DNA of 64,000 bases from Amia ocellicauda (GCF_036373705.1 NW_027102664.1:1-64000), one strand, 5' to 3'; shown: positions 30,813-42,813, counted from the first letter of the stretch. Made by a program: numbers and translations. The notes: generated by a model from the letters alone, not told the origin.

Positions 30813-33800
30813 ATGAATGTGGTTCGTAACCCTGAGGGTGGGGTGCTTAGAAGTCTGTCGAAATGCTTGAAGAACGACATAATTAGGACCAAGCTCAGGC
30901 AATTAGTGGTGAGTTCCAGTGGGGACAATAAGCTCTGTTTTGCTTACAGTTTAATAAAATTACTCACCCCCGACATGCCTGAACCCCAAGCTCTGCAAGA
31001 GGCTTTAATGCTTCATCAGAGGGCCGGCTTAAACTCTCAACAGATGGTTGCCTTTTCAGACATCACCAAGTTTGAGGAGTTGTTGTCTTTAAAAATTGTT
31101 GTGTGGTACCATTGTGAGGTAAAGGAAGTATTTGTGAAATTTCAGACACATCCTGAAACCCATACACAGACACTGTTTCTCTTCCTAAGTGATAGTCATT
31201 ACTTTGGAATAAAGAGTTTGACGGCTTTTTTGGGTTGTTCGTATGTTTGTCATTGTTGTTATAAGGCCTTCAATGATAAGCTTAAGCACCGCTGTGACGG
31301 TTACTGTAACGTCTGATTCAATCCCCAATGTTGTAAGGGTTTGGCCCCTACCATCCGATGAAAAGATTGCTTAAGGATTTGTCTCTCTGCGTTCTGTTTT
31401 TCCGAGCATAAGGTACAGAGGGCCGCTGCTGAGGGGGTTAAAAAACTGAGTTATTGTGATCAAACTAAATATTGCCCGCAGTGTTGCCTCCAGTACCGTT
31501 TTCATGAGGTTAAACCACACAAATGTCTGGAGCCGAGATGCAGGATCTGTAATGCTGATTTAACCCCGGGGTCCGAACACCAGTGCTTTATTCAGCCGGT
31601 TAAAAAGGAGCCGCCGCACAACCGGTATGTCTTTTTTGCTTTTGAATGCCGGCAAGAAAACGGGGTCCACGTTGCTAATTATATACACTGTATTGACATG
31701 TTGGATCGTGAGTGGTCAGCTAGCGGTGAGAGTTGTGTCAGGGAAATCATTACGCGGTATCGCGGTCCAAAATACCTCAATTACACATTTATTGCCCACA
31801 ATGCTAAGGGTTATGATTCTTACATTTTGATGAAGTATCTGGTGGAAAATGGGGTGACCCCAAAAATAATAGCTCAGGGTAGCAAGATCATGTGTTTCAC
31901 CGACGAAGCTTTCAACTAACGTTACATAGACTCGTTAAATTTCCTCCCCATGAAATTGAGCGCTTTGCCTAAGGCTCTGGGTTTTGAGGCTCAGAAGAAA
32001 GGTTGGTTCTGCCATTTTTTTAATACTAAGGACACTCAAAATTATCGAGGGTCCTACCCGCCCGCCTCTTATTATGGGGTTGATACTATGATGTCTCATG
32101 AGAGGGAGGAATTCTTTAAATGGTACAATACGGTTAAGGGAGGTGTTTTTGATTTCCGAGAAGAGATGGCCGCTTATTGTAAAAATGATGTGGTGATCCT
32201 TAAAGAAGCCTGTGTGCGTTTCTGCGCCGAGGTTATCAACACATCGGGTCTCGACCCTTTGCAAAGTGTGACCATAGCGTCTCTCTGCATGAAAATGTAT
32301 CGGTCCAATTTCTTGCAGAAAAACACTATAGCGGTCACCACTTCTGACAACTATCGTGCTAGACAAAAGAACTTTTCGACTGTCTCCATACAGTGGCTGG
32401 AATACCTGAGTGCCCGGGATAACATCTTCATCAGACATGCTTTAAATCAAGGGGAAGTCAAAATGGGGCCTTACTACTTAGACGGTTTTAGCAACGTGTC
32501 CGGGCGGCGTACCGCTTATGAGTTTGCTGGTTGTATTTACCATGGCTGTCCTCAGTGCTTCGACCCAAACACCTTTAACCCCGTAACACAAAAACTCTGC
32601 GGTGATATGTACTATGATTTCCAGGAACGAATTGAAACTTTAAAAAACACCTATGGTTTGAACGTGCTGGTGATTTGGGAACACGAGTGGACGACCCTGA
32701 AGCAACAGGATGCGGGGGTACAACGGTTTATGGAAACCTTGGACTTTCCTGAACGTCTAGAGCCCCGGGATGCGTTATTTGGGGGTCGTACCAACGCCCT
32801 CTGTTTACATTATGAGGTAAAGGAGGGTGAGAGAGTAGATTACTATGATTTCACCAGTCTGTACCCTTATGTCAACAAGACCAAAATGTACCCGGTGGGG
32901 CGTCCAACCATTGTTTATCGTGACTTTCTCGAAATCGGACATTACTTTGGTTTGATCAAAGTCACCATGTACCCTCCTCGCGAGCTGTTCTTACCCGTGT
33001 TGCCTTACAGGTGTTCGGGAAAATTGATGTTCCCTCTGTGTAGAACGTGTGTGGAAACTGAAAATCAAACTACCTCTTGTCTGCACAGTGATGAAGAGAG
33101 AGCGCTGACGGGTGTCTGGTGTAGCATTGAGCTTGACAAGGCGGTGGAGAAAGGTTACAGAGTCGGTAAGGTGTATGAGGTTTGGCATTTTTCTGAAAAA
33201 CCTGATACTCTTTTTGCTGATTACATTATGACCCATCTGAAAGGGAAACAGGAGGCATCGGGCTATCCCTCATGGTGTGTTGACTCCGCGGCCAAAGAGC
33301 GATACGTTCAGCAATATTTTGAAAAGGAAGGGATCCGTCTAGAGCCGGGGAACATAACTGTAAACCCCGCCAAGAGACAAATGTCCAAACTGATTTTAAA
33401 CAGTCTGTGGGGTAAGTTTGGGGAAAGAAATTACCGTCTAAACACAACCTTGATTAAAACCCCTGAACAGTTTATAGAATTTATGTTTTCCAAACAACAT
33501 GCAGTATCACACTTTCAATTCTTAAATGACCACGTGGCACAGGTCCAGTGGAGGGCCCCTAAAGATTTCCCCACCAAACAGGGGAACGTTAATGTTTTCA
33601 TAGCGGTTTTTACCACGGCTTACGCCCGGCTTGAACTGTACAACTTAATGGATCAGTTGCAGGAACGCACGCTCTATCATGATACTGACTCTGTAATCTT
33701 TGTCACCAGGCCAGGGGATTGGGTCCCTCCCCTCGGGGACTACCTTGGGGAGTTAACGAGCGAACTAGATCCTCAGGACCACATAGTGGAGTTTGTTTCA

Positions 33801-34103
33801 GGGGGTCCTAAGACTTACGCATACAGAACGGCTGCGGGTAAGACCTGTATGAAAGTTAAGGGTTTCACTCTGAAACATTGTAACAACAAGCTCATTAACA
33901 TCAAGTCTCTGACGACCCTGGTAGAAAGTTTTGTAACCGAGAAAGACGCGCCTCCTCGTGAGATTATTACAGCCGGAAATCAGATCTATCGCAATAAAAA
34001 GGGGTACACGTTGGAAAATAGATCACTAAACAAACGGTTCAGGGTGGTGTACAATAAAAGAGTCTTGAAGACTGATTATACCACTCTGCCTTATGGATAT
34101 TAG
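30813..34103 (+). pseudogene. Protein-primed family B DNA polymerase, three stops (copy 2)
   Basis: The frame is continuous over 3.3 kb apart from TGA (31314-31316), TGA (31359-31361) and TAA (31917-31919). The first two destroy zinc-finger cysteines and the third is shared by all copies. From 31950 to the end, 717 codons are open. They include exonuclease III (about 32174), motif A (about 32838), motif B (about 33387) and motif C (about 33675). The exonuclease I aspartate is replaced by alanine (GCT, 31638-31640), so proofreading would be lost even without the stops. Confidence 0.92.
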
Positions 34104-34761
34104 CGGTGGTTTTGATAACAGACTTCAACACCCTTTCTCCTGTATTATAGCCGGTCCCTCCAATTCGGGGAAGAGCTATCTTATAAAGAACATCATAGAA
34201 GATGTGGACGCAACCGTGTCCCAAGCTCTTGACAACATAGTGTGGCGTTACTCTTGCTGGCAACCTCTCTACGATGATTTGGCTTCGAAAAAAAATCTGA
34301 AATTTGTGCAAGGTCTCCCCGCCTCGTTGTGTGACGATGACTTGTTCCCGCCCGGTCAAACTAATCTAGTGATCCTTGATGACCTGATGGAGCAGGCCGG
34401 TGACAACAGTGAAGTGGAAAAAGCTTTCACAAAGTACACTCATCATAGGAATTTAAGTATTATTTATTTAGTTCAAAATCTATTTTTTCAAGGTAAAAAA
34501 AGCCGCACTATTAATTTAAATGCCAATTATATAATTATTTTTAAATACCCCAGAGATAAACTACAGGTCACCGTCTTGGCTCGTCAAATGTACCCTAACC
34601 AGACCAAGTTCTTTTTGGAGGCATTTGAGGATGCCTCCAAAAAACCCTACGGGTACTTGATTGCGGACTTAAAAGCACAAACCCCAGAAGACTTTCGCCT
34701 CAGAACAGGTTTGTGCCCGCCCGATTGGCCGGCAGTGTATGTGCTAAAGAAAAGGAAATAA
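34093..34761 (+). CDS. A32-like genome-packaging ATPase
   Basis: An intact 222-residue P-loop ATPase of the FtsK/HerA-related A32 group, which pumps DNA into capsids in this virus lineage. Walker A is GPSNSGKS at residues 21-28. Walker B is LVILDDL at about residues 91-97. A sensor-like YLVQNLFF follows. The start ATG overlaps the polymerase stop by 11 nt (TTATGGATATTAG). This is the only uninterrupted copy in the window. Confidence 0.92.
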   Translation: MDISGGFDNRLQHPFSCIIAGPSNSGKSYLIKNIIEDVDATVSQALDNIVWRYSCWQPLYDDLASKKNLKFVQGLPASLCDDDLFPPGQTNLVILDDLMEQAGDNSEVEKAFTKYTHHRNLSIIYLVQNLFFQGKKSRTINLNANYIIIFKYPRDKLQVTVLARQMYPNQTKFFLEAFEDASKKPYGYLIADLKAQTPEDFRLRTGLCPPDWPAVYVLKKRK

Positions 34762-34767
34762 ATAAGA

Positions 34768-35103
34768 ATGTCTGTTCGGATTAAAAGAAATCTGCCGCTT
34801 TTGCAAATGTTATTTGAGGGGAGCCCGCGCCATAGGAAAGCTGTGCTGGCAGGGGCCCCCTCGGATTTGATCGAGACCCTGTGTGAAATAGCTTTTAACA
34901 TCTTACGCGGTAATATACCCCTAACCCCTTCTCAACATTCTAAACTCAAAAAACAAAAAGCGGTTATCAAGATCATCGCTAATAAGAAGTATTCTATTAA
35001 AAGAAAAAGAAAGAAGATTAATCAAACCGGGGGTTTTATAGGACCGCTGTTGAGCATAGCCGTGCCTTTCCTAACCAGTCTTCTAGCTTCCAGAGTGGGT
35101 TAA
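34768..35103 (+). CDS. 111-residue basic virion-type protein (copy 2)
   Basis: An intact frame with one main residue change from copy 1 (SQQS to SQHS). It begins 6 nt after the ATPase stop. Confidence 0.75.
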   Translation: MSVRIKRNLPLLQMLFEGSPRHRKAVLAGAPSDLIETLCEIAFNILRGNIPLTPSQHSKLKKQKAVIKIIANKKYSIKRKRKKINQTGGFIGPLLSIAVPFLTSLLASRVG

Positions 35104-35105
35104 TA

Positions 35106-35849
35106 ATGGAATATGCTCAGAAAATTTTTTTGATCCCTCAGGAGCAGCTTGAGAAACTGAGAAAAAATGTTGTCGGGCCAGAGCCCATTAGACAAACGGC
35201 CGAAAACAACCTGGACTCTGAAATGAAAGCTATACAGGCCAGGGCCGATTTAAATCAGTATTCCAAAGCCCAGTTGTATACCAACACGTTACAGCGCTAC
35301 CTCCGTCTGGTTAGACAGGGTGAAAAAGATCAAAACATTTTAACTTTAACCATGGCCTCTCAAGAAAATGGTTCTGGGGCTGATGCGGGGGGAACGGTTG
35401 ATAAAGATGTTGCGGTGACCGAACCTGTTGAGAGTTCAGAGGGAGATGTTGTAACGGATGTTTTGAGAAACATGCCGGCCAGAAGCAAAAGACATGCAGA
35501 ATATATCCTGCACAAAATGCTTCAGAAACCGCGGGTAACGGCTTGGAATGAACAGGGTGAATTTGTTTTTAAAGGACAACTGATCAAAGGTTCACACATG
35601 TTTGATTTGTTGAAGAGTGTCACTAGCACTAATAAGGTACCCGATAGTCGCCGACCTGTAGGCTGGAATGCTTTCCTACAGGCGATGGCCTGTCTGAACA
35701 TGCCCCAATCCACAGTTCCTAACCAGGAAACGCGACAAAAAATCCGTCTGTGTAAAGAGGTGGAGCCTGATCTGACTCCGATATCTCATTACTCTGACCG
35801 TGCTGAGCGACCATCCTCAGGATCTATCCATCGTTGGGAAGCTTATTAA
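35106..35849 (+). CDS. 247-residue element protein, unknown function
   Basis: The only intact copy. It starts MEYAQKIFLIPQEQLEKL two bases after the previous stop (TAATAATG). The N-terminal ~80 residues are strongly helical (KLRKNVVG, EMKAIQARADL, YLRLVRQG). A low-complexity acidic linker follows. The C-terminal part contains RSKRHAEYILHKML and a GWNAFLQAM segment. Proteins with this N-terminus sit at the same place in Mavericks; a virion or scaffold role is a guess from position. Confidence 0.7.
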   Translation: MEYAQKIFLIPQEQLEKLRKNVVGPEPIRQTAENNLDSEMKAIQARADLNQYSKAQLYTNTLQRYLRLVRQGEKDQNILTLTMASQENGSGADAGGTVDKDVAVTEPVESSEGDVVTDVLRNMPARSKRHAEYILHKMLQKPRVTAWNEQGEFVFKGQLIKGSHMFDLLKSVTSTNKVPDSRRPVGWNAFLQAMACLNMPQSTVPNQETRQKIRLCKEVEPDLTPISHYSDRAERPSSGSIHRWEAY

Positions 35850-36028
35850 TCTCATGTTTTTATTTGTCTCCCCTGTAAATAATGACCCGACAAACAATTT
35901 TTTATTTTATTTTTTTTATTTTCAAATGTTGTACATTTATTTATAACATAACCCCTGCTTTGTATAAGAATTGTGTTGAATAAAAACAAAACTAATGATT
36001 AAAAGGCTGTTTTCATTATTTTTTCACC
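35850..36028. terminator. Convergent 3' region (copy 2)
   Basis: Bidirectional AATAAA signals as in copy 1. The T-run is interrupted by A's here. Confidence 0.5.
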
Positions 36029-36601
36029 TTAACACGCATGACATCTATTAAAATCCTCACAAGAACACCCCATCTGTATACATGGCTGGCTAGGGTCGTA
36101 AGTCATTGTGTTATAAGGGGGGGTCCACAGTGTCCTGACAAACTCTGCCACTTTTTTATCATTTTGGCCTAAATCCTCACTGTACAAGGCCATAATATCG
36201 GGGTATGACCTTCCTTTAGATCTATTATATAAGAAAAACACACAGTGTTGACCACAAGTGAAGGTCTGAAGACTTTGTACTTGACGACAGCTGTAAATGG
36301 TTTCTTGACAGTTGTTGAGCAGAAAGTTATTGATCTTCCGAGGGAAAGGTCTGAAATCTGGGGGGTTTCCATAGGAATCAAAAAATTCACCACGTTGGTC
36401 CTCCCTTAGATAAATAACCAGCCAATGTTCTCCGGGCATATTTTTAGGGTGTGTGTTGATTATGTACATTGCAGGTAAATTCTTGATCTTAAATTTAGGC
36501 AGCTGATCGCAGGCGTAGACTCCTTGAAACAGTTTCCGTGAGCCGGCCAGGGCATTCATGATGTGGTTGAGCTCTCTGGTGTTCATTTTAATAATAATCA
36601 T
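36029..36601 (-). CDS. Adenovirus-type cysteine protease (copy 2)
   Basis: An intact 190-residue frame from the first ATG, with His59, Asp75 and Cys116 all present. The asparagine-containing NPP loop reads SYGNPP here and SYANPP in copy 3. It overlaps the capsid stop by 14 nt, or starts 1 nt after it if the second ATG is used. Confidence 0.88.
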   Translation of the reverse strand: MIIIKMNTRELNHIMNALAGSRKLFQGVYACDQLPKFKIKNLPAMYIINTHPKNMPGEHWLVIYLREDQRGEFFDSYGNPPDFRPFPRKINNFLLNNCQETIYSCRQVQSLQTFTCGQHCVFFLYNRSKGRSYPDIMALYSEDLGQNDKKVAEFVRTLWTPPYNTMTYDPSQPCIQMGCSCEDFNRCHAC

Positions 36602-37895
36602 ACAGAACGTTTCTCCTCTGATGCACCTCAATAATGTTGTCAAACACAGCATACACGACCATATTTACAGTGCGTGGTAGAGGCTGCTTGAAACGCATCT
36701 CCAAACGCATATTGACCGTCTTCATCAGTGAAAAATGTTGTCCACACTCTTCGTCAGGGGCCAGGTTGAAACCGTACAGGGTGTAACCGCTGCAGTATTC
36801 CCGGCGATCGATCAGCAGAGTTTGATCCTTGAGATGGCGACCCTTAGCCAGTACTAGACTGTAATATTCACGAACCGCATTGCCGTTTTCAAAGTCAGGT
36901 TGAAAAGGTCTGGATGGAACCTGCACACCATCGACGTACAATACTATAAATTCCACGTTATAATGTTTAAAGTTAAAGGGGTTCTTGTTGTAAACCCCGG
37001 TAAATGCATCATTATCCACAAGACCTATAATAACCTGTTTTGGGAGCTGTCCTAGAAACAGATTTTCCTGGTTCATCACCCGTGTCCCTGCGGGGATACT
37101 GTGGACTTTCATATAGACTCTTTCGATCGGGTACTCGGCGTTTGCCGTCATTAACGCCTGCGCGTGTCCTAGTTTAACCGCCGGGGAGACGGACACTTTT
37201 TTCACAAACAGCGAGGCCGATAATATGGTCAGTTTATATTTTTCCGTATCAGGGGTCATCAGACAAAAAGCACTTTTACTACGGATCATTTTAATTTTTA
37301 TGTCTACCCCGTTGAGCATGAGTTTTTCTTGGAAAAATATGTCTGCATGGATATGCCCCATTAGCTCAAAGGTCCTCCCTTCTGTTGAAGAGGCAGTTCT
37401 TTTTTGCAAACCCTTATTGAGTCCCTCTGGATCCTTGTCGTCCATAGCTTCCGAGATGTCTTTGAAGAAAAGGCCGGGGCTGAACTGTTTGCTTAGGGTC
37501 TCCTCACTATAATTAAGTTTACACTCCATCATGGCTCTATAGGGGTAAGTATTGCTGCTTTGACTAATGAGCCGATCTCTTAGGGTCACATCCACCTGTG
37601 AAAACATGGTGGCCACCGGGTAATTGATGACCCCAGCGATGGCCGTCTTCTCGATTGCATCGCCATCCTAATCAGTCACTTTACAGTTCATTAAAATAAA
37701 TGTGTTATTCAAATCAGTATAATCCTCGCCATTGCCAGCTATAAAAAACTCCAGAGGGGCCGTGTTTGAAATTGCAGATAGAGGGGGAATCTCTACATAT
37801 ATGATCTTATCTATACTCGTTTGAGTGTATGGAACTGTAAACAGATCCAGTTCTGATTTGACGCATACTTCCGATAGACTGTGGAAAAAAGACAT
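36588..37895 (-). pseudogene. Major capsid protein, single TAG (copy 2)
   Basis: 436 codons with only one interruption, TAG at 37668-37670 after CKVTD. It is the least damaged capsid gene in the window. The 342 codons beyond the stop, from MATMFSQVD, are open to the normal end. Confidence 0.88.
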
Positions 37896-37897
37896 GT

Positions 37898-38385
37898 TTA
37901 AAAGATGTATCCTGAGGCTCTATTTTTCTTTCTTTGAGACTTTCTTTTTGCAGGTTTTTTCTTGTGCTGCTTCCTTCTCCGAGTGTTTCCACGATATGTT
38001 GGAGAATGAGAGATTCTTCGTTTTTTGTTAGCCACGGATCATCGTCGCCCTGGTGGACACATGCTGTTTCTTCTTTTACCCCCCCTCCTCGCCATTACCA
38101 TGAGACCCGAACCCTCCTGATGCTCATGGCTAGCTGCCCGGTTCATAACATTGGTGAACACGTCACTAACAATATTTTTAGCCGCTGATTTCAAGTGGGG
38201 TCTGGCTATAGCAAAGCCTCTCTTAAGCAGGGGTACGGCCATTCTAAAGAGACCACGAAAGAGTCCTCCTAGACCGGCGCCATACATTGTGGGGGCTCCT
38301 ACAAAACCGGGCAAGCCGTTCCATCTTGCATCTTGTAATAATCCACATTGGCGCTAGGATCTACATAACCCCTCGAGGTAGCCAT
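37898..38385 (-). pseudogene. Basic pVI/pX-like protein, frameshift and TGA (copy 2)
   Basis: It has the 1-nt deletion shared with copies 1 and 3, plus AGA to TGA at 38039-38041, which removes the basic tail. Confidence 0.78.
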
Positions 38386-38386
38386 T

Positions 38387-39121
38387 TTAATAATGTACAC
38401 ACTGTTTCAGGGGTCGAAAATGTAGTTTGACAACTTAACTTTACCGAAGCGGAAGGGTACGTTGATATTCTGATCCGATTTGACTTCGATCGTGATGTTG
38501 TCAAAGTGGGTCTTTGAGACTGGTACGTAGTGTGGCTTGTCATAAGTAATTGTGACCATGTCATTGCTTTTACCTTTAATAAGTACATTTCTCAAAAGGG
38601 GGACATAACTATCCCCGACCCTCTGGTGGGTTATGATATCCGTATACACATAAAGAGTGTAAAAGCCGCCCCACCACTTCTGAGAACCTGCTCTCTGTGT
38701 CAGAATAGAACCCTAATATACGCCCCAGTTGGCCGCTGGTTTGAATGCTAATACCTGGTTTTGACACCTTGTACACTCTGTTTTTAATAGGGTTGTAATA
38801 TAGCTTGATGTTGGGGGTGCCTTCTGAGAACTGTTTATGCATCTCATCTAATATTTTATCCACATTGTCATAATAACCTCCTTGTATCGTGAATGTCCAT
38901 TGACTCTTTTTAACATCATCAAAAATGGCGAAGGTGGCATCCTTATCTTGTAAAACAGCCCAAGTGTAAGGATACTGTATTTCCGCCAACCCCACTTCCC
39001 ACGACCCTCTTAGATCTATAGATTTTCCAAATTGTACCGTGCAACTGGATATTTCATTTTTAGGGTATATATCGAGAGAGGCGTTACTGGGTAGAGTCAC
39101 GTAGAAGCCTCCTGATTCCAT
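38387..39121 (-). pseudogene. Minor capsid (penton-like) protein, two frameshifts (copy 2)
   Basis: It carries the same two frame changes as copy 1. The N-terminal part has Y to C in the segment EISSCTV. Confidence 0.75.
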
Positions 39122-39167
39122 CTTGAGTATCGAGAGTAATGCCCCCAACACACCCGCGGGCATGTTG

Positions 39168-40259
39168 TTATAAGGATTGAATATCGCAAACCTGTTGTTC
39201 CGGGACCCAACTATTGAACTTTTCAGGCCATCCAAGCCATTTCACCAACACATATTTTTTCCGGTTCTGGGTTTTTTCAGCTAATATCTTTTCAACTCTG
39301 TATACACTGTCTTTACCCACAATAATTTTTTGTAACTCGGCTTCGTAAAACGTTCCTTCTATATCCTCCCCGTCATAGTCTTTTAACCGGTACACGGGGG
39401 GGGCTCTAGCCAACTGTTCGGTAACTGTAAAATATTCGTCAGAAAATGTTTGTTCATAACCTTTGGCAAAAGTACTCCTTAGCTTTGAAACGCGAACCAC
39501 ATCACCGATGTTGAACTTATAAGTAGTTTTTCCCTTCTTAATAAATGGTCCGTATAATTTTGTATAGACCTGAAAAGAACTACTTTGATCAACATCTATA
39601 GACTTCATTTTAATACTGGTGTGATACCCTTGGTTGTAAGCATCAATAAAATCCTGAACTTTATCAAAATACTTGAACGTGTTGACCGCTGTAAAATATC
39701 TCCACATTTTGGTCTTTATGGTGCGGTTAAACCTCTCCACTACCGATGCCCTAAGCTCATTTCCGGTGGTGAAATAATGTATTTTGTGTCTCTTCAGTAG
39801 ATTCTGAAATTCTCTGTTGAGAAACTCTTTTCCTTAATCAGTCTGCAGTTTTTTAGGACATCGACCCTGGGACAATATATCCTCAAAGACCCTCGTCACC
39901 GCTCAACCTGTTTTATTATGTAGAATTCGAGCCCAGGCATATTTTGATTAAACATCGATACACATCAACATCAATTTGTGACCATTGTTATGTTTTGATA
40001 AATTTGACATATCGACTAGATCCATTTGCCATTGTGAGTCTATGTCAGTTGCATATACGCGGTTTCTTTTAAAGTTAATCCTGAGAGGTTTATGTAAGGT
40101 ATAGGCGTCTTGTTCCCGTAACCATTCTGAAACAACCACATCATTAACCTTCACTCCGGCCTCAGCGAGTCCTCTTTGAAAACCCTTCTTACCCGCCAAA
40201 CCCCCAATCTTGGCTGGGTTGTAGTATAGTTCCTGCATTTGGGGAGCTTGCCGAGTCAT
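39168..40259 (-). pseudogene. Chromodomain integrase, three stops (copy 2)
   Basis: TAA (39948-39950), TGA (39903-39905) and TAA (39834-39836), at exactly the codons hit in copy 1. The chromodomain is open. Confidence 0.9.
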
Positions 40260-40297
40260 TCTGTCAAATAACCACACAGACCCACACTATGCGCAAA

Positions 40298-40320
40298 GTT
40301 TTTATACAAGGTTTTTTATT
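40298..40320 (-). promoter_or_regulatory. TATA box and upstream poly(A) signal (copy 2)
   Basis: TATAAAAAC at 40306-40298 and AATAAA at 40320-40315. Confidence 0.55.
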
Positions 40321-40431
40321 CAACTTCAGGAGAGCAGATACCCCTTTTTAGACATTTGAGAAAAGTATAACATACACAACAATTTTTTCTACGGTCCAGA
40401 CAAAAAGAAATCAGATGATTGGTTACTTGAT

Positions 40432-40823
40432 CTATATCAACAAATATACCTGTTTCTTTATCTTGTAGGCACACACCTCAGTTACATATGTAAATAAACA
40501 ACAATATGACCTATTTTAAAATTAAACAGAGGTGTATTAAACATGCTCAGTAAAAGGTCATACAGATGTTGATGAAATGGCCTAATATCATTCTTGGCCC
40601 CCTTGAGCGCTTCATCCCAGTGTTCGTACCCCCCGATCTTTGTTACAGCAGCCATTAACTTTTCCAGGTTTGAAAGTTGATCCTCATCGATGGTTAAATC
40701 TGTAGAGAAAAGGCTCGCGTTGGCTACTTTTCTGTCAAGCACATGGTGTAATAGCGCTCTCAGGTTAGCTGCAGAGTGTTGATGACAGAACCAGTTGCAG
40801 AAGCAGTCCAGAACATTCCCCAT
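40432..40823 (-). pseudogene. BH1-like small ORF, 1-nt deletion (copy 2)
   Basis: One A is lost near 40495, just inside the BH1-like segment, so the frame ends early at 40482. Confidence 0.5.
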
Positions 40824-40835
40824 GTTCAAAGTCCC

Positions 40836-41684
40836 TTAGTTAAGGTCAGAGTCTGAATCAGTGGCGTAGATGTCGAATTCTTCGTCGCTGTCCCCAGCTT
40901 TAACTTCTTTACGGAAGAAATAAGCTTTTAGCTTGCCAGCGGTTTTTCTACTCGGCTCATCCAGGTCATTGAGCAGCTGCCCAAGTTTCTCTATTATAAA
41001 CGGCTCCTTTTTCAGCTCCAGCAAAATCTCATCTATGATTTTCTGGACTTGTCCCGCAGTGACATGTATGTGGGAGTAAGACAGCGCCTTGATTAATGCC
41101 GGTTTCAGCCACGGTTTGTTCAGTCTTCTGTAAAACACGTTGAAATAGAACAGGAAATAGTAACGGTCTGGTTCAAACAAACAACTGTGTCTCAACTGAC
41201 TGGGGTGATTCACTTCACACCCCCGACAGACTTCTTTCAGAGCTCGGTCGATGAGAGCACTCAGAATATACACCAGGGTGCTTTTAACCACTCTGCTTAC
41301 TTGGTCACATACCCCGGGCATAAATCCTTCGTCTTCATCACGCCCCCGGGACTGTCCGATGCTCATTGGTTCGCCTGGTGGTTTGTGGGGTGTTTCTACA
41401 TCCATTGGACTGACCCCCTCCTGAGACGCACAGACGGTAGACAGTTCGGCAAAATCGAGGCCCTCCATGAGCTCCAGAGGCTGGGGATCCCCGAGACTCA
41501 TTTGGACATCCATCGCACCGCATGTTGTTTCGTCCTGAGGGACCGGGGTCTGAGGTCTTGGAGAGTAACCGCAGTCAAAGGGTTCCAGAGTGTATACAAA
41601 ATCTGGGGAATAGAACCAGGGGTGATCCCGGGTTTGAAGAGGCCTGTAGAGCCTGTCGACGTCCGCAGCTTTCGGGTAAGACAT
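40836..41684 (-). CDS. 282-residue Cys/His-motif protein (copy 2)
   Basis: An intact frame, identical at the protein level to copy 1. The CRE/ATF and TATA-like sites upstream (about 41720-41750) are kept. Confidence 0.75.
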   Translation of the reverse strand: MSYPKAADVDRLYRPLQTRDHPWFYSPDFVYTLEPFDCGYSPRPQTPVPQDETTCGAMDVQMSLGDPQPLELMEGLDFAELSTVCASQEGVSPMDVETPHKPPGEPMSIGQSRGRDEDEGFMPGVCDQVSRVVKSTLVYILSALIDRALKEVCRGCEVNHPSQLRHSCLFEPDRYYFLFYFNVFYRRLNKPWLKPALIKALSYSHIHVTAGQVQKIIDEILLELKKEPFIIEKLGQLLNDLDEPSRKTAGKLKAYFFRKEVKAGDSDEEFDIYATDSDSDLN

Positions 41685-41762
41685 TCTCTTTAATTTTAAA
41701 CCATGAATGAATTGTTGCGCCTTTTATCCTATCTCTTCACTACGTCATGACACACCGCCCTC

Positions 41763-42014
41763 TTAGAAGAGAGTAGCCCCTGAGCCGTCAGACCCCCCTC
41801 CAAAACCCCACACGTCGTCTGTTTTATCATCGTCGTCGTCATTCAAGGGGGATATATAATCCATAATCCAGCATATTCTCCTTCTAACCAAATCCAGTTG
41901 CGAACATTTGGTCAAGATGTCAAAACCATCATTTATACAGTTTATGACCTCTTTCAAGAACGGCCAGTCCACGGCGTCAAACATCATTTCAGTAACCTGT
42001 TTTTCTGGATCCTC
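41763..42014 (-). pseudogene. 236-residue gene, C-terminal remnant (copy 2)
   Basis: The same truncation as copy 1, at GGATCCTC. In this copy the open frame runs on by chance into the adjacent tRNA spacer to about 42155. Confidence 0.85.
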
Positions 42015-42147
42015 TTGCCCTTGAGCAATGCAAAATAGGTCAGTGAAAATAGAAACCTTTGTCTCACAGGCTGGCCCACGGGAAACGCCTGTGCGCGTTT
42101 TACCAGCCTGCTTCGATGGGAGCCATTCGAAACGCCAGGACGGGTCG

Positions 42148-42220
42148 GTTTCCATAGTGTAGTGGCTATCACGTTCGCCTCACACGCGACAGGTCCCCGG
42201 TTCGAAACTGGGTGGAAACA
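42148..42220 (+). tRNA. tRNA-Val (CAC) with compensated acceptor pair
   Basis: Acceptor GTTTCCA pairs with TGGAAAC: the last G-C pair is replaced by A-U through two changes. The T stem CCCGG/CTGGG has one G-U. The fold is kept. Confidence 0.85.
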
Positions 42221-42740
42221 ACCCGCGGTGCACGTATGCCAGTGCCGTGTTACCCGTCCTCATCTCTCTGCCCCAAGGCCGGCCGGCGTTTTCTCTTCCT
42301 CGGAGTGGCAAGAAATCCTGACCTTGAGAACTAATGATCGAAGAAGGGTAGCTTTGCGAGGCGCTGGAACTGACACTTTTAAAATCGATACATGTTGTTG
42401 CTGTTACAATACGACCGTAGCAGGATCGGCGACATTGCTGTTACTCTTATGTAGTTGAAGGCGCAGTATAGCTCTGATAGTCTGCTGGTGAAGGAAGACC
42501 ACCAGCCGTTTGAACAAGCCATTCAGCATCACCTTGTTGGGCTAAGTGCAGGCACTGTCAGAGCGCAGGGCGTCCTGCCTTTGAAAGAGTTTCCAAAGTG
42601 TCCTGATGTGCCCTTGAGCATTGCAAAATAGGTCAGTGAAATTAGAAACCTTTATCTCACAGGCTGGCCCAAGGGAAACGCCTGTGCACGTTTTACCAGC
42701 CTGCTTCGATGGGAGCCATTCGAAACGCCAGGACAGGTTG

Positions 42741-42813
42741 GTTTCCGTAGTGTAGTGGCTATCACGTTCGCCTCACACGCGAAAGGTCCCTGGTTCGAAA
42801 CCGGGCGGAAACA
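42741..42813 (+). tRNA. tRNA-Val (anticodon CAC)
   Basis: Full cloverleaf identical in form to the gene at 10269. It ends 217 bp before the CTTATG of copy 3. Confidence 0.9.

Larger units (their letters stand above)
26317..42014 (+). mobile_element. Maverick/Polinton copy 2, right end lost
   Basis: Starts AGTAGATAGTTGGG after CTTATG and stops at the same GGATCCTC junction as copy 1. It has the most complete plus-strand replication and packaging genes of the window, and its polymerase has stops but no frameshift after its ATG. Confidence 0.93.
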
